In this document: in pieces, positions 16,106 through 24,452 of the stretch | How the letters are laid out: each line of letters begins with the position of its first letter | Position numbering within the stretch: position 1 is the first letter of the stretch | Translations under genes and position numbers: made by a program | Assembly (NCBI RefSeq): GCF_040529335.1 | Contig: NZ_CP159534.1 | Coordinates: 7,502,001-7,566,000, forward strand | Direction of reading: 5' to 3' | DNA from: Streptomyces sp. HUAS MG91 | GTDB taxonomy: Bacteria > Actinomycetota > Actinomycetes > Streptomycetales > Streptomycetaceae | DNA length: 64,000 nt | Notes under the pieces: model-generated | Told to the model about the DNA's origin: nothing | Databases searched by the model: none | What the model saw: the letters and a program-made list of their open reading frames with translations, nothing else

Positions 16106-17295
16106 GCGACTCCACCGCCGTCGAAGGAGCCGTGCTCCCCGCCCTGCGGCTCGACCGGCTCCCGGAGGTCACCCGCGCCCTCGCCGACCGCGCCGACGCG
16201 CACGACCGCGAGGCGAGCTTCCCCGCCGACGGCATCGCCCTCGTGCACGACGCGGGACTGCTCACCGCGACCGTCGCCGCCCGCCACGGCGGGCCCGGTG
16301 CCGGGCTCACGGACACGGTCCGCATCCTGCGCGCCCTCGGCGCGGGCGACCCCGCCGTCGCTCTGATCAGCGCCATGACGCTGTTCGTGCACGCGGCGGA
16401 GGCCCGCACACCGCGCTGGCCCACGGCCGCGTACGCCGAGTTCCTCCACACCGCGGCCGACCGGCCCGCCCTGGTCAACCATCTGCGGGTCGAACCCGAG
16501 CTGGGCAGCCCGGTCCGCGGCGGGCTGCCCGCGACCACCGCCCGCCGCGCGGGCGACCACTGGCTGCTCACCGGCCGCAAGATCTACTCGACGGGGGCCG
16601 TCGGACTCGACCGGATGCTCGTCTGGGCCCGCACCGACGAGGACCCGGTGCGCGTCGGCTCGTTCCTGGTCCGCAAGGACAGCCCCGGCCTGACCGTCGA
16701 GCCGACCTGGGACCACGTCGGACTGCGGGCGAGCCGCAGCGACGACGTACTGTTCGACGGCGTACGCGTCCCCGTGGACGACGTCGTGGCACTGGCCGCC
16801 CCCGGTCCCGCGACGCCGGACGCCGTCGGCGGCGCCTGGGGCGCGCTCGGCCTCACCGCGCTGTACCTGGGGGTCGCCGAGGCCGCCCGCGACTGGCTCG
16901 TCGGCTTCCTCCACGAACGCGTCCCCACCGGACTCGGTGCCCCGCTGGCCACCCTGCCCCGCTTCCAGAGCGCCGTCGGCGAGATCGAGACCGCGCTGAC
17001 CGGCGCCACCGTCCTGGTCGACGCGCTCGCGGCGGACATCGACGCGGGCGACCCGGACGCCCCCGGCCGGGCGGGCGCCGCCAAACTCCTCGGCACCCGT
17101 GCCGCGATCGGCGCCGTCGAACAGGCCCTCCAGCTCACCGGCAACCACGGCCTGACCCGCGCCAACCCGCTCCAGCGGCACCACCGCGACGTGCTCTGCA
17201 GCCGGATCCACACCCCGCAGGACGACTCCCTCCTCACCGCCGCCGGCCGCGCGGCCCTCGACCGCCATCCCCTCGCAGCGAAGGACACCCCGTGA
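16102..17295 (+). CDS. acyl-CoA dehydrogenase-like flavin monooxygenase (SfnB/DszC type)
   Basis: The product is 397 residues with an acyl-CoA dehydrogenase fold: helical N-domain, middle beta domain (HWLLTGRKIYSTGAVGLDRM, FLVRKDSPGLTVEPTWDHVG) and C-terminal helical bundle (ALQLTGNHGLTRANPLQRHH). The catalytic Glu region of true dehydrogenases is not evident, and the context favours the branch acting as FMNH2-dependent monooxygenases on sulfur compounds, such as SfnB and DszC. It starts at a GTG overlapping the first SsuD-like gene and is overlapped by the second. The exact substrate is unknown. Confidence 0.75.
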   Translation: MSDSTAVEGAVLPALRLDRLPEVTRALADRADAHDREASFPADGIALVHDAGLLTATVAARHGGPGAGLTDTVRILRALGAGDPAVALISAMTLFVHAAEARTPRWPTAAYAEFLHTAADRPALVNHLRVEPELGSPVRGGLPATTARRAGDHWLLTGRKIYSTGAVGLDRMLVWARTDEDPVRVGSFLVRKDSPGLTVEPTWDHVGLRASRSDDVLFDGVRVPVDDVVALAAPGPATPDAVGGAWGALGLTALYLGVAEAARDWLVGFLHERVPTGLGAPLATLPRFQSAVGEIETALTGATVLVDALAADIDAGDPDAPGRAGAAKLLGTRAAIGAVEQALQLTGNHGLTRANPLQRHHRDVLCSRIHTPQDDSLLTAAGRAALDRHPLAAKDTP

Positions 17296-18419
17296 CCACG
17301 ACCCAACCCCCGGCCCGGACCGTCGAGTTCATCGGCATGATCGGCACCCAGGACGGCTCGGAGACCCGGCCGGCGAACGGCCCGGTGATCGACCCGCAGT
17401 ACACCGCCCGGTTCGCCCGCGCCCACGAGGACGCCGGCTTCGACCGCATCCTCATCGGCTACAGCTCCACCCGGCCCGACGGCCCCCAGGTCGCCGCGTA
17501 CGTCGCCGCCCGCACCGAGCGCCTCGGCCTGCTCATCGCCCACCGGCCCGGCGTCATCGCCCCGACGCTCGCCGCACGCAGCTTCGCCACCCTCGACCGA
17601 TTCACCGAGGGACGCGTCGCAGTCCACACCATCACCGGCGGCAACGACGCCGAACAGCGGCGCGACGGCGACTACTTGGACAAGGACGAGCGCTACGACC
17701 GCACCGACGAATACCTGGGCATCCTCCGGCGCGCCTGGTCCGCCGACACGCCCTTCAGCCACCAGGGCCGCCACTACCGCTTCGAGGACTACACCCCCGG
17801 CGTGCTGCCGCACCGGGAGTCCGGCATCCCGCTCTACTTCGGCGGCTCCTCCGAGGCCGCCTACCGGGTGGGCGGCAAGCACGCCGACACCTTCGCGCTG
17901 TGGGGCGAGCCGCTCGCCGAGACCGCCCAGCAGATCGCCGCCGTCCGCGCCGCCGCCGAGGCCGCGGGCCGCACCGAACCCCCGGGCATCAGCGTCTCCT
18001 TCCGGCCCATCCTCGCCCCGACCGACGAACTCGCCTGGGAACGCGCCCACCGTATCCTCGACACCATCAAGGCCGGGCCGGGGCGCCCCTTCTTCCCCAA
18101 CTCCGCTTCCGCGCCGCAGAACACCGGGTCCCAGCGCCTGCTCGCCGCCGCGGCCAAGGCCGACCTGCACGACCGCTGCCTGTGGACGCCGACCGCCACC
18201 GCCAGCGGCGCGGGCGGCAACACCACCGCCCTCGTCGGCACCCCCGAGACGGTGGCGCGGGCCCTGCTCGACTACATCGACATCGGCGCCACCACGATCC
18301 TCATCCGCGGGTACGACCCGCTCGACGACGCCATCGACTACGGACGGCATCTGCTGCCCCTCGTCCGCCAGGAACTCGCCCACCGCGCCGCCCTCAGCCC
18401 CGCAGGAAGCACCCGATGA
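17292..18419 (+). CDS. LLM-class FMNH2-dependent monooxygenase, SsuD-like (second copy)
   Basis: The product is 375 residues and a clear paralogue of the copy at 15014. Shared segments include TVEFIGMIGTQDGSE, TLAARSFATLDRFTEGRVAV, HTITGGNDAEQRRDGDYLDK and ALLDYIDIGATTILIRGYDP. The two differ in the loop after the barrel entrance (EDYTPGVLPHRESGIPLYFG here), as expected if they accept different sulfonates. GTG 17292 overlaps the previous stop by 4 bp. The frame is open far upstream, but that part is a shadow of the preceding gene. Confidence 0.85.
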   Translation: MTTTQPPARTVEFIGMIGTQDGSETRPANGPVIDPQYTARFARAHEDAGFDRILIGYSSTRPDGPQVAAYVAARTERLGLLIAHRPGVIAPTLAARSFATLDRFTEGRVAVHTITGGNDAEQRRDGDYLDKDERYDRTDEYLGILRRAWSADTPFSHQGRHYRFEDYTPGVLPHRESGIPLYFGGSSEAAYRVGGKHADTFALWGEPLAETAQQIAAVRAAAEAAGRTEPPGISVSFRPILAPTDELAWERAHRILDTIKAGPGRPFFPNSASAPQNTGSQRLLAAAAKADLHDRCLWTPTATASGAGGNTTALVGTPETVARALLDYIDIGATTILIRGYDPLDDAIDYGRHLLPLVRQELAHRAALSPAGSTR

Positions 18420-19177
18420 CCCACGTCGCCCCGGCCGCCACCGCGCACAGCTGGCGGCCGCCCGCACCGATCGCCCCGCGCGGCACCATCGTCGTCCTTC
18501 CCGGACGCGGCGAACACGGCCTGGTCTACGAGCGGTTCGGCCGCCGCATCTCCGCGGACGGGTACGTCGTGCACGCCCTGGACACCACGCCCGAGCAGGA
18601 CTCCGCCGACATCCTCCTGGCGGTGACCGGGGTGCTCGGCGCGGCCCCCGCCGCCCCGGTCGTCCTCGTCGGCAGCGACACGGGCGCCCTCCAGGTACTG
18701 AACGCCGCGGCGCGGGCCGGGGACGAGGTGCCGCTCGCCGGACTCGTCCTGGCCGGGACGGCCCCGACGTCCGGCGGGGAGACGGCCCTGGACTGGGACG
18801 CGGAGCTGGCCGCGCGCACCTCCTGCCCGACCCACCGTCAGACACTTGCTGAGGACGCCGAGTTCGAGCGGGGACGGCTCGCCGACGCGATCCCCGCCCA
18901 CCTCCTGCCCACGGAGGTCACCCCGGTCGTTCCCGTCCTGCTGCTGCACGGCGCCGCCGACCCGCTGACGCCCCTCGAAGAGGCTCGCGCACTGGCCCGC
19001 CGCCTTCCGTACGCCGACTTCGGGGTCGTGCGCGACGGCGTGCACGACGTCCTCAACGACGCCTCCCACCGCACGACCGCCGCCGCCGTCGTCCAGTGGC
19101 TGGAACGCCTGCGGGCCGACGACGACCTGCGCCCGATCCTCACCCTCGAACCCCTCGAACCGCGCGAACAGCACTGA
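18416..19177 (+). CDS. alpha/beta hydrolase
   Basis: The product is 253 residues with an alpha/beta-hydrolase layout: GTIVVLPGRGEHGLVYERFG (oxyanion region), the nucleophile elbow region VVLVGSDTGALQVLN, where Asp replaces the usual Ser (G-S-D-T-G), an Asp strand PVLLLHGAADPLTP, and a late His in DGVHDVLND. The Asp-type elbow is seen in haloalkane dehalogenase-like branches, so the enzyme may be a dehalogenase-type hydrolase or a lyase rather than an esterase. It overlaps the second monooxygenase gene by 4 bp and probably processes a product or substrate of the pathway. Confidence 0.75.
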   Translation: MTHVAPAATAHSWRPPAPIAPRGTIVVLPGRGEHGLVYERFGRRISADGYVVHALDTTPEQDSADILLAVTGVLGAAPAAPVVLVGSDTGALQVLNAAARAGDEVPLAGLVLAGTAPTSGGETALDWDAELAARTSCPTHRQTLAEDAEFERGRLADAIPAHLLPTEVTPVVPVLLLHGAADPLTPLEEARALARRLPYADFGVVRDGVHDVLNDASHRTTAAAVVQWLERLRADDDLRPILTLEPLEPREQH

Positions 19178-19203
19178 CCGCGACCGACCGAAAGGCGAGT
19201 GCC

Positions 19204-19725
19204 ATGACCACCACGTCCCTCCAGCCCGTTCACCAGGCCGCGACCGCCGATGCCGTGGGAGCCGACGCGATCCTCCGTCGTACGCTCCGCCGGCACGCCT
19301 CCGGCATCACCGTGATCACGGTCCCCGGCCCCGCCGGGTTCACCGCGACGTCGTTCACGTCCGTCTCGCTCGACCCGGCCCTCGTCTCCTTCTGCCTCGG
19401 CGCCACCGCGTCGACGGCAGCGGCGGTGCGGCGGGCCGAGCGCTTCGCCGTTCACCTGCTGGGCGCGGAGAACACCGACCTGGCCCGGCAGTTCGCCCGC
19501 AGCGGCATCGACCGCTTCGAGGGCGTCCGGTACCGGAGGGAGGACGACGGCCTGCCCGTCCTGACCGACGCCCCGGCCTGGCTCACCGCCCGAGTCGTCT
19601 CCCTGCAGCGCCTCGGCGACCACTTCCTCGTCGTCGGCCAGGTCGACGCGGGCGATGTCCGGCAGGAGGCGCCGGGTCTCGTGCACCACGCGGGAGAGTT
19701 CGCGGAGGTCTCCCGGCTCACCTGA
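19204..19725 (+). CDS. flavin reductase (FMN reductase, SsuE partner type)
   Basis: The product is 173 residues, a flavin_Reduct (HpaC/DIM6-type) domain: LRRTLRRHASGITVITVPGP, GFTATSFTSVSLDPALVSFC, ERFAVHLLGAENTDLARQFA and DHFLVVGQVDAGD. It supplies reduced flavin to two-component monooxygenases, matching the two LLM enzymes and the acyl-CoA-dehydrogenase-like enzyme upstream. ATG 19204 has AAAGGCGAG before it. This is the last gene of the operon; a short inverted repeat follows. Confidence 0.88.
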   Translation: MTTTSLQPVHQAATADAVGADAILRRTLRRHASGITVITVPGPAGFTATSFTSVSLDPALVSFCLGATASTAAAVRRAERFAVHLLGAENTDLARQFARSGIDRFEGVRYRREDDGLPVLTDAPAWLTARVVSLQRLGDHFLVVGQVDAGDVRQEAPGLVHHAGEFAEVSRLT

Positions 19726-19742
19726 ACCCGTACGGAACGGGT
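19726..19742. terminator. short hairpin after the organosulfur operon
   Basis: ACCCGT-ACGGA-ACGGGT starts two bases after the flavin reductase stop and faces the convergent membrane-protein gene. The stem is only 6 bp, so termination is a guess from position. Confidence 0.35.
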
Positions 19743-19771
19743 GATACGGGCGATACGGATACGGCCGCGGT

Positions 19772-20209
19772 TCAGGCGGCGTGCGGTTCGTCGTTCACGG
19801 TCGTCGGCACCGCGGGCGCCGGGGTGAGCGAGTGGTAGGCGGCGCGGGCGTGGGCCACGCGCGCCGCCGTGGTGCCGGCGAGGGTGGCGGCGAGCAGGCA
19901 GGTCAGCCAGAAGGTGTCGCGGTCCGCGGTCCAGCTGAGCACGCCCGTGGGCGGGATCGCGAAACCGTTGAGGAACAGCCAGCACAGCACCGCCGTGCCG
20001 GGCGCCGCCGTGAAGCGGGCGAAGAACCCCAGCATCGTCGCGAGCACGGACAGCACGGTGAGCGCGAGCAGCGGCCGGGTCCCCGCGACCGTGTTGAGGA
20101 GCACCACGAACAGCAGCGCGGTGGCGCAGGCGGCCGTCCACACCAGCGGCGTCGCCACGGGCCGGGGAACGGGGCGCTGCCCGGCCCTGAGGAACACCCA
20201 CTTGATCAC
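19772..20209 (-). CDS. small membrane protein, DUF4118-like
   Basis: The product is 145 residues from GTG 20209, with AGGAAG seven bases before it. Three to four hydrophobic helices are visible (LVWTAACATALLFVVLLNTV, LLALTVLSVLATMLGFF, TAVLCWLFLNGFAI, FWLTCLLAATLAGTTAAR). The loop FAIPPTGVLSWTADRDTFWL between the last helices resembles the DUF4118 membrane module of KdpD-type sensors, but no kinase follows. Role unknown; it stands alone. Confidence 0.6.
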   Translation of the reverse strand: MIKWVFLRAGQRPVPRPVATPLVWTAACATALLFVVLLNTVAGTRPLLALTVLSVLATMLGFFARFTAAPGTAVLCWLFLNGFAIPPTGVLSWTADRDTFWLTCLLAATLAGTTAARVAHARAAYHSLTPAPAVPTTVNDEPHAA

Positions 20210-20335
20210 GTTCGTGCTTCCTTCCGGCTGCGGCGACGGACGGGCAGGCCGACGCGGACCACCGATGAGCTCGGGGCCGTACGGACTGCCGGGGCTGCCA
20301 TTCTCCCACCCGTGCCGCACGGCCCGGCCCCCGAG

Positions 20336-20854
20336 TCACCCGGCCTGTGCCGCCGTCGCTGCCCTGCCCCGTGCCGTCGCCCGGGCCAGCGCCTCGGGGT
20401 CGGAGGCCCACAGGAGGGTGCCGCCGAGCCGGGTGATGCGCCAGCCGTCGGCGGTGCGGGCGGCCTCGACGCGGCACCGCTCACCCAGGGTGAGCGTCGG
20501 TGCCGGGACCGTCTCCGGCGTCCCCGCCGGGTCGTGGGCCACCAGGAAGATGAGCCGGTTGATGCCGATGGCGGCCCGGTCGCCGTCGATCTCGACGACC
20601 GGGTTGGTGTGCAGATGCTGGGTCGCGGCCCAGATCGACCGGCCGCGCGCCGCCTGCGCGGTGAGCGCGTCGATGCCGCGCGAGACCCCGCCCGGCGTCA
20701 CCGCCTCGGCGTCCGGGGTGAAGAGCACCGCGGTCTCGTCGGCGGTGAAACGGCTCTCGTCCAGCCAGCGGTCCCAGCGGGCGAGCAGATCGATCAGAGC
20801 GGTGCGGTCGTCGGGCATGACGTCGGACAGAGTGTCGGACAGAGCGTCGGACAT
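20336..20854 (-). CDS. SnoaL/NTF2-like protein
   Basis: The product is 172 residues. After a short Ser/Asp-rich N-terminus comes an NTF2-like cone fold of the SnoaL_4 type: ALIDLLARWDRWLDESRFTA, VLFTPDAEAVTPGGVSRGID, TQHLHTNPVVEIDGDRAAI and EAARTADGWRITRLGGTLLW. Members are small cyclases, isomerases or binding proteins; function cannot be narrowed. It is divergent from the MarR gene over a 94-bp gap with three operator-like palindromes, so I infer it is the main target of that regulator. Confidence 0.8.
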   Translation of the reverse strand: MSDALSDTLSDVMPDDRTALIDLLARWDRWLDESRFTADETAVLFTPDAEAVTPGGVSRGIDALTAQAARGRSIWAATQHLHTNPVVEIDGDRAAIGINRLIFLVAHDPAGTPETVPAPTLTLGERCRVEAARTADGWRITRLGGTLLWASDPEALARATARGRAATAAQAG

Positions 20855-20870
20855 GGAGAACCCCTCTTTG

Positions 20871-20928
20871 CGTTAGCCGTACTAACGTTTGTGGCACTAA
20901 CGAAAGTAGGTCGTTAGGGGCACTAACG
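20871..20928. promoter_or_regulatory. triple CGTTAG-N5-CTAACG operator
   Basis: Perfect palindromes CGTTAG-N5-CTAACG occur at 20871-20887 and 20912-20928. A third, with one degenerate arm (CGTTTG-N5-CTAACG), sits at 20886-20902. They fill the gap between the divergent SnoaL-like and MarR genes, the expected place for MarR autoregulation. Confidence 0.7.
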
Positions 20929-20948
20929 CAAGGGGGTACGATCCGGCC

Positions 20949-21428
20949 ATGCCCGCAGAGCGCCCGGAATCCCCGGAACCCCCAGAGTCCGCACCCCCGG
21001 TCCCCGCCCGCCTCGACGGTCTCCCCAGCAGGCTGCTCGGCCTCGCCGCCCTGCGCGCCGAGCGGGTGGTGGGGGAGCGGCTGGCCGGCGCCGACTCCCG
21101 GCGATGGCACTACGCGGTCCTTGCCGTCCTCGCCGAGAGCGGCCCCGCGAGCCAGGCCGAGCTCAGCCGCCGTACCCGCATCTACCGCAGCGACATGGTG
21201 GCCGTCCTCAACGAGCTGGCGGAGGGGCGGCACGTCGAGCGCGCCCCCGACCCCGGCGACCGCCGGCGCAACGTCGTCACCCTCACGCCCTCGGGCCGCC
21301 GCCACCTCGCACGCCTGGACGGGCTGATCACCGAGGCGCAGCAGGAACTCCTGGAGCCGCTGACGGAGACTCAACGCGCCCAGCTGATCCAGCTGTTGAC
21401 GCGCCTCACCGGAGGAGGGCATTCCTGA
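20949..21428 (+). CDS. MarR-family transcriptional regulator
   Basis: The product is 159 residues with a Pro/Glu-rich N-terminus and then a MarR winged helix: RRWHYAVLAVLAESGPASQA, ELSRRTRIYRSDMVAVLNEL and the wing RAPDPGDRRRNVVTLTPSGR. MarR proteins usually repress their own and a divergent gene and release DNA on binding small phenolic or oxidising ligands. Three palindromes lie 20-80 bp upstream. The inducing ligand cannot be inferred. Confidence 0.85.
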   Translation: MPAERPESPEPPESAPPVPARLDGLPSRLLGLAALRAERVVGERLAGADSRRWHYAVLAVLAESGPASQAELSRRTRIYRSDMVAVLNELAEGRHVERAPDPGDRRRNVVTLTPSGRRHLARLDGLITEAQQELLEPLTETQRAQLIQLLTRLTGGGHS

Positions 21429-21576
21429 CCGGCCCGGCGGCGTCGCCCTGCACCCCGGGGCGCTCGCCACCTACCGGTCGCTGCACGGCTGAGGGCCGCC
21501 CCACCGCTCAATAGCGTCAAGGGTGCGTCGTAATTCAGGACGGCCTGCCGCAGCCCGGAGAATTTATTTCAAGGTG

Positions 21577-21587
21577 TTGACGAAAAT
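21577..21587 (+). promoter_or_regulatory. TTGACGAAAAT motif before first ROK gene
   Basis: The 11-mer TTGACGAAAAT lies 17 bp upstream of the chosen start in an AT-rich patch. The same 11-mer precedes the second ROK gene (26133) and a near copy faces the GH43-like gene (25854-25863), suggesting a shared promoter or operator. Confidence 0.45.
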
Positions 21588-21603
21588 AAGGGGCCTGGGC
21601 AGC

Positions 21604-22842
21604 ATGGGTCTCATGGCTGTGGTCAAGAACCCCACCGTGCTGCGCCAGTTGCGGTACGGGAACGTGGAGCGGGTCCTCGCAGTGCTGCGCAGGCAGGGGC
21701 CGAGCACCCGGGCCGACGTGGCCGGCGCCACCGGACTCTCCCGCACCACCCTCTCCGGCATCATCGGCCAACTCCTCACCGACGGCGTGCTGCTGGAGGA
21801 GCCCGCGCCCGCGGCGGGCGCACCGGCAGGGCGCGGCCGCCCCGTCCACCGGCTCGTCCTCAATCCGAACTCGGCGCAGGCCGCGGGCATCGAGGTGGGC
21901 CGTGAGCGCATCAAGGTCGTGATCGCCAACGCGGCGCACGAGATCACCGCCTTCGACGGCGTCCACTGCCCGCCGCGCACCAGCGTCCAGGAACAGGCCG
22001 CCGCCGCGCTCGGGCTGCTGCGCGACCTCGCCGCCCGGGAGGCCATCGACCTCACCGGGCTCGGCGGCGTCGGCATCGGCACCCCGGGCCCCGGCGAGAC
22101 CACCGGCGGCGGCAGCGCCCCGGCCGAGGCGGGCCACGGCGTGCCCCGGCACCGCCAGGCGGTCGCCGACAGCTTCGCCGAGGCCCTCCAGGTCCCCGTA
22201 CTCGCCGACAACAACACCCGGCTCGCGGCTCTCGGCGAGGCCATCTGGGGCGCCGCCCGAGGCGCGGGCGACGCCCTGCACGTGACCCTGTCGTACGGCG
22301 TCGGCGGCGGCCTCGTCGCGGGCGGCCGGCTGTTCCGCGGCGCGCAGGGCGCGGCCGGGGAGATCGGCCACATCAGCGTCGACCCGGCCGGGCCCCGCTG
22401 CTGGTGCGGAGGCCACGGCTGCATGGAACAGCTCGCGTCCGTACCCGCCCTGCTGCGGGCCGCCGGGCGACGCAGCTGGACACGGTTCGGCGAGGCGCTC
22501 GCCGCGGGGGAGGAGAAGGAGTGCGCCGCCGTGGAGCGCGCCGCGCACGCCGTGGGCCGGGCCCTCGCCGCCGCGTGCAGCACCGCCAACCCGCAGCGCG
22601 TGGTGCTCGGCGGCGAGGTCGCCGCCCTGGGCGGCGCCTTCCTCGGCCCGGTCGAGGCCGCCTTCCGCCGGTACACCCCCACCCGCGTGCACCGCGGCGT
22701 CCGTCTGGTGCCCGCCGCGCTCGCCGACCGGGCCGGACCGCTCGGCGCCCTCGCCCTCGTCTTCCACGAATCGCCGCTGCTCGCCGGCTACACCACGCCC
22801 GGCGCCGAGCCCTCCGAGCCCTCGGCGACCGAGGCCTCCTGA
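21604..22842 (+). CDS. ROK-family transcriptional repressor (first)
   Basis: The product is 412 residues from ATG 21604; ATG 21613 is an alternative. The N-terminal winged helix (VAGATGLSRTTLSGIIGQLL) is joined to a ROK sugar-kinase fold with the zinc motif CWCGGHGCME and GIGTPGPGE. The kinase catalytic Asp position reads [11 protein letters not shown] instead of NDANAA, so it is likely a non-catalytic sugar-sensing repressor. It precedes the sulfatase gene by 61 bp and is probably co-transcribed with it. A paralogue lies at 26157. Confidence 0.8.
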   Translation: MGLMAVVKNPTVLRQLRYGNVERVLAVLRRQGPSTRADVAGATGLSRTTLSGIIGQLLTDGVLLEEPAPAAGAPAGRGRPVHRLVLNPNSAQAAGIEVGRERIKVVIANAAHEITAFDGVHCPPRTSVQEQAAAALGLLRDLAAREAIDLTGLGGVGIGTPGPGETTGGGSAPAEAGHGVPRHRQAVADSFAEALQVPVLADNNTRLAALGEAIWGAARGAGDALHVTLSYGVGGGLVAGGRLFRGAQGAAGEIGHISVDPAGPRCWCGGHGCMEQLASVPALLRAAGRRSWTRFGEALAAGEEKECAAVERAAHAVGRALAAACSTANPQRVVLGGEVAALGGAFLGPVEAAFRRYTPTRVHRGVRLVPAALADRAGPLGALALVFHESPLLAGYTTPGAEPSEPSATEAS

Positions 22843-22903
22843 CCGGCGCCCCGCCCGGGCGGCCCGCATCCGCACGACCCGCTACGACCCGAAAGGCCCC
22901 GCC

Positions 22904-24388
22904 GTGCGCCACAACATGCTCTTCCTGATGACCGATCAGCACCGGGTCGACACCCTCGGCGCCTACGGCAACCCGCACGTGCGCACCCCGAACCTCGACC
23001 GGCTCGCCGCCGAGGGCACGCGCTTCGACAGCGCCTACACGCCGACCGCGATCTGCACCCCGGCCCGCGCCAGCCTGCTCACCGGCGCCGCGCCCTTCCG
23101 GCACAAGCTGCTCGCCAACTACGAGCGCAACGTGGGCTATCTGGAGGATCTGGCCGACGACCAGTTCACCTTCGCCGGGCAACTGCGCGACGAGGGCTAC
23201 AACCTGGGCCTGCTCGGCAAGTGGCACGGCGGTGTGCGGCGCACCGCGGCCGACTACGGGTTCGAGGGCCCGGACCTCGCGGGCTGGCACAACCCCGTCG
23301 ACCACCCCGACTACCTGGACTACCTCAAGGAGAACGGCCTGCCCGAGTACGCCATCAGCGACCGGATGCGCGGCACCACGCCCAACGGCAGCCCGGGCAA
23401 TCTGCTGGCCGCCCGCCTCCACCAGCCCGTCGAGGCGACCTTCGAGCACTACCTCGCCACCCGGACCATCGAGATGCTCCGGCGGTTCGCCGACGGGGAG
23501 CGCGGCGGCGACGGAGCCCCGTTCTTCCTGGCCACCCACTTCTTCGGCCCGCACCTGCCGTACATCGTCCCGGACGCCTACTTCGACCTGTACGACCCCG
23601 AGCTGGTGACCCTGCCCAAGTCCATGGGCGAGACCTTCGCGGGCAAACCGCCGGTGCAGAGCAACTACAGCAAGCTGTGGGCGTTCGACACGATGCCGAT
23701 CGAGGACAGCCGCAAACTCATCGCCGTCTACTGGGGATACGTCACCCTCATCGACGAACAGATAGGCCGCATCCTGGACGCCGTAAGGGAGTTGGGGCTC
23801 GACGAGCGGACCGCGGTCTGCTTCACCGCCGACCACGGCGAGTTCACCGGCGCCCACCGGCTGCACGACAAGGGCCCGGCCATGTACGAGGACATCTACC
23901 GCATCCCGGGACTGCTGCGGGTGCCGGGGGCGGTGCCCGGACAGGTGCGCGACGAGTTCGTCTCCCTGACCGACTACACGGCGACGATCCTCGAACTCGC
24001 GGGCAGCGACCCGGCCCCCGCCGTCGACAGCCGCAGCCTGCTCCCGCTGGCCCGCGGCGAGCACCCGGAGTGGGACGGGCACCACGTGGCCGAGTACCAC
24101 GGCCACCACTTCCCCTACCCGCAGCGCATGCTCCGCACCCGGCGGTACAAGCTGGTCGTCAACCCCGAGTCGCACAACGAGCTGTACGACCTGGAGAGCG
24201 ACCCGGACGAACTCCTCAACCGCTACGAGCACTCCGAACTGCACTCCGTGCGTACGGAGTTGATGCACCGCTTGTACCACCTGCTGCGGGACCGCGGCGA
24301 CAACTTCTACCACTGGATGACGCCGATGTACGACGTGCCGACCGACTACGACACGACCCTCTCGGCGTTCGAGACGGAGAAGGCCTGA
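22904..24388 (+). CDS. type I sulfatase (formylglycine-dependent)
   Basis: The product is 494 residues from GTG 22904. The N-terminus has NMLFLMTDQHRVDTLGAYGN (metal-binding Asp-Gln/His) and the maturation motif CTPARASLLTG, where Cys is converted to formylglycine. Further family motifs are LGKWHGG, FTADHGEF and a C-terminal YDLESDPDELLN. No signal peptide is visible, so it acts in the cytoplasm unless exported otherwise. It hydrolyses sulfate esters, probably of a sugar or choline-like compound. Its neighbours are two ROK repressors, a secreted GH43-like enzyme and a sulfonate-type transporter, suggesting sulfated-carbohydrate or sulfur scavenging. Confidence 0.88.
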   Translation: MRHNMLFLMTDQHRVDTLGAYGNPHVRTPNLDRLAAEGTRFDSAYTPTAICTPARASLLTGAAPFRHKLLANYERNVGYLEDLADDQFTFAGQLRDEGYNLGLLGKWHGGVRRTAADYGFEGPDLAGWHNPVDHPDYLDYLKENGLPEYAISDRMRGTTPNGSPGNLLAARLHQPVEATFEHYLATRTIEMLRRFADGERGGDGAPFFLATHFFGPHLPYIVPDAYFDLYDPELVTLPKSMGETFAGKPPVQSNYSKLWAFDTMPIEDSRKLIAVYWGYVTLIDEQIGRILDAVRELGLDERTAVCFTADHGEFTGAHRLHDKGPAMYEDIYRIPGLLRVPGAVPGQVRDEFVSLTDYTATILELAGSDPAPAVDSRSLLPLARGEHPEWDGHHVAEYHGHHFPYPQRMLRTRRYKLVVNPESHNELYDLESDPDELLNRYEHSELHSVRTELMHRLYHLLRDRGDNFYHWMTPMYDVPTDYDTTLSAFETEKA

Positions 24389-24396
24389 CGCGGACC

Positions 24397-24430
24397 GCCG
24401 TCGGCCCCGCACGGATGCGGGGCCGACGGC
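24397..24430. terminator. bidirectional hairpin terminator
   Basis: GCCGTCGGCCCCGCA (24397-24411) and its exact complement (24416-24430) form a perfect 15-bp stem with loop CGGA, between the convergent sulfatase and GH43-like genes. No U-tract, as is common in Streptomyces. Confidence 0.75.
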
Positions 24431-24452
24431 GGGCGGGTCACCGAGGCGGGGG

